A stretch of DNA of 5,642 nt, taken from positions 1 through 5,642 of the forward strand of contig JALSPL010000024.1 in NCBI GenBank assembly GCA_026985975.1. The letters are read 5' to 3'. The notes beneath the pieces were generated by a model. That model was not told the DNA's origin, did not search any database, and saw only the letters and a program-made list of their open reading frames with translations. The DNA is from Anaerolineae bacterium (lineage in GTDB: Bacteria > Chloroflexota > Anaerolineae > J102). The stretch's first letter is position 1. The number at the start of each line of letters is the position of its first letter. Both the position numbers and the translations under genes were made by a program. This document shows, in pieces, positions 5,615 to 5,642 of this stretch.

Positions 5615-5642
5615 ATTGTAGCCCGCCCGGGCCTGTGGGTCA
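5615..5642 (-). promoter_or_regulatory. Candidate promoter of the lipoprotein gene, cut by the window edge
   Basis: The minus strand has a -10 element TACAAT at 5615-5620. At the very edge it reads TGACC (5638-5642), which would complete a -35 element TTGACC if the next base outside is T on this strand. The spacer would then be exactly 17 nt. Transcription would start near 5608, leaving a leader of only about 7-8 nt before the ATG at 5600. This fits the absence of a Shine-Dalgarno sequence. GCCCGG (5608-5613) and CCGGGC (5627-5632) form a 6-bp dyad around the -10 that could be an operator. One -35 base is not visible, so this is a moderate call. Confidence 0.5.

Noticed and set aside
5131..5616. 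Minus-strand open frame beginning at ATG 5616
   Set aside because: It is a shifted frame over the lipoprotein. Only the frame starting at 5600 gives a signal peptide, lipobox and SH3 motifs.
4896..5621. Long plus-strand open frame (241 codons), Arg/Gly-rich
   Set aside because: It is antisense to the SH3 lipoprotein, and its composition is what the complement of a GC-rich Pro/Thr coding region gives. No domain is recognised.

Overview
The window is a compact bacterial chromosomal segment with every supported gene on the minus strand, so it reads from right to left. It looks like a member of the Chloroflexota (Anaerolineae-like). The main hint is a secreted lipoprotein with a Thr/Pro-rich tether and tandem bacterial SH3 domains, a style common in that phylum. 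This assignment is an inference from protein style, not proven by any marker gene here.

Right part (about 5642-3508): three closely spaced genes. These are a two-SH3-domain lipoprotein (4767-5600), an NAD(P)H-dependent FMN reductase family flavoprotein (4101-4730) and a MobA/MocA-like nucleotidyltransferase (3508-4095). The gaps are 36 and 5 nt, so they probably form one transcription unit. A candidate promoter lies at the very edge of the window and would give an almost leaderless mRNA for the lipoprotein.

Left part (about 3494-1): the start of a canonical nuo operon for respiratory complex I, in the order nuoA, nuoB, fused nuoCD, nuoE. nuoE runs off the left edge before its stop codon; nuoF and the rest presumably follow. 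A good sigma70-type promoter (TTGCAT, 17-nt spacer, extended TGATAAAAT) sits just after the nucleotidyltransferase stop and would give a leader of about 68 nt before nuoA. NuoA is a membrane-arm subunit, while NuoB, NuoCD and NuoE belong to the peripheral arm. Together they cover part of the NADH-to-quinone electron path: the 2Fe-2S cluster of NuoE, the N2 cluster of NuoB, and the quinone pocket formed by NuoB and the NuoD part of NuoCD.

The genes themselves are ordinary, and all key ligand residues that can be checked are present. The less ordinary items are non-coding or architectural: a strong two-part stem-loop followed by a U-rich stretch between nuoA and nuoB, the C-D subunit fusion, the split between genes with and without Shine-Dalgarno sequences inside one operon, and the near-leaderless promoter. 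I see no RNA gene, mobile element, CRISPR array or defence system, and no gene-free stretch longer than 116 bases.
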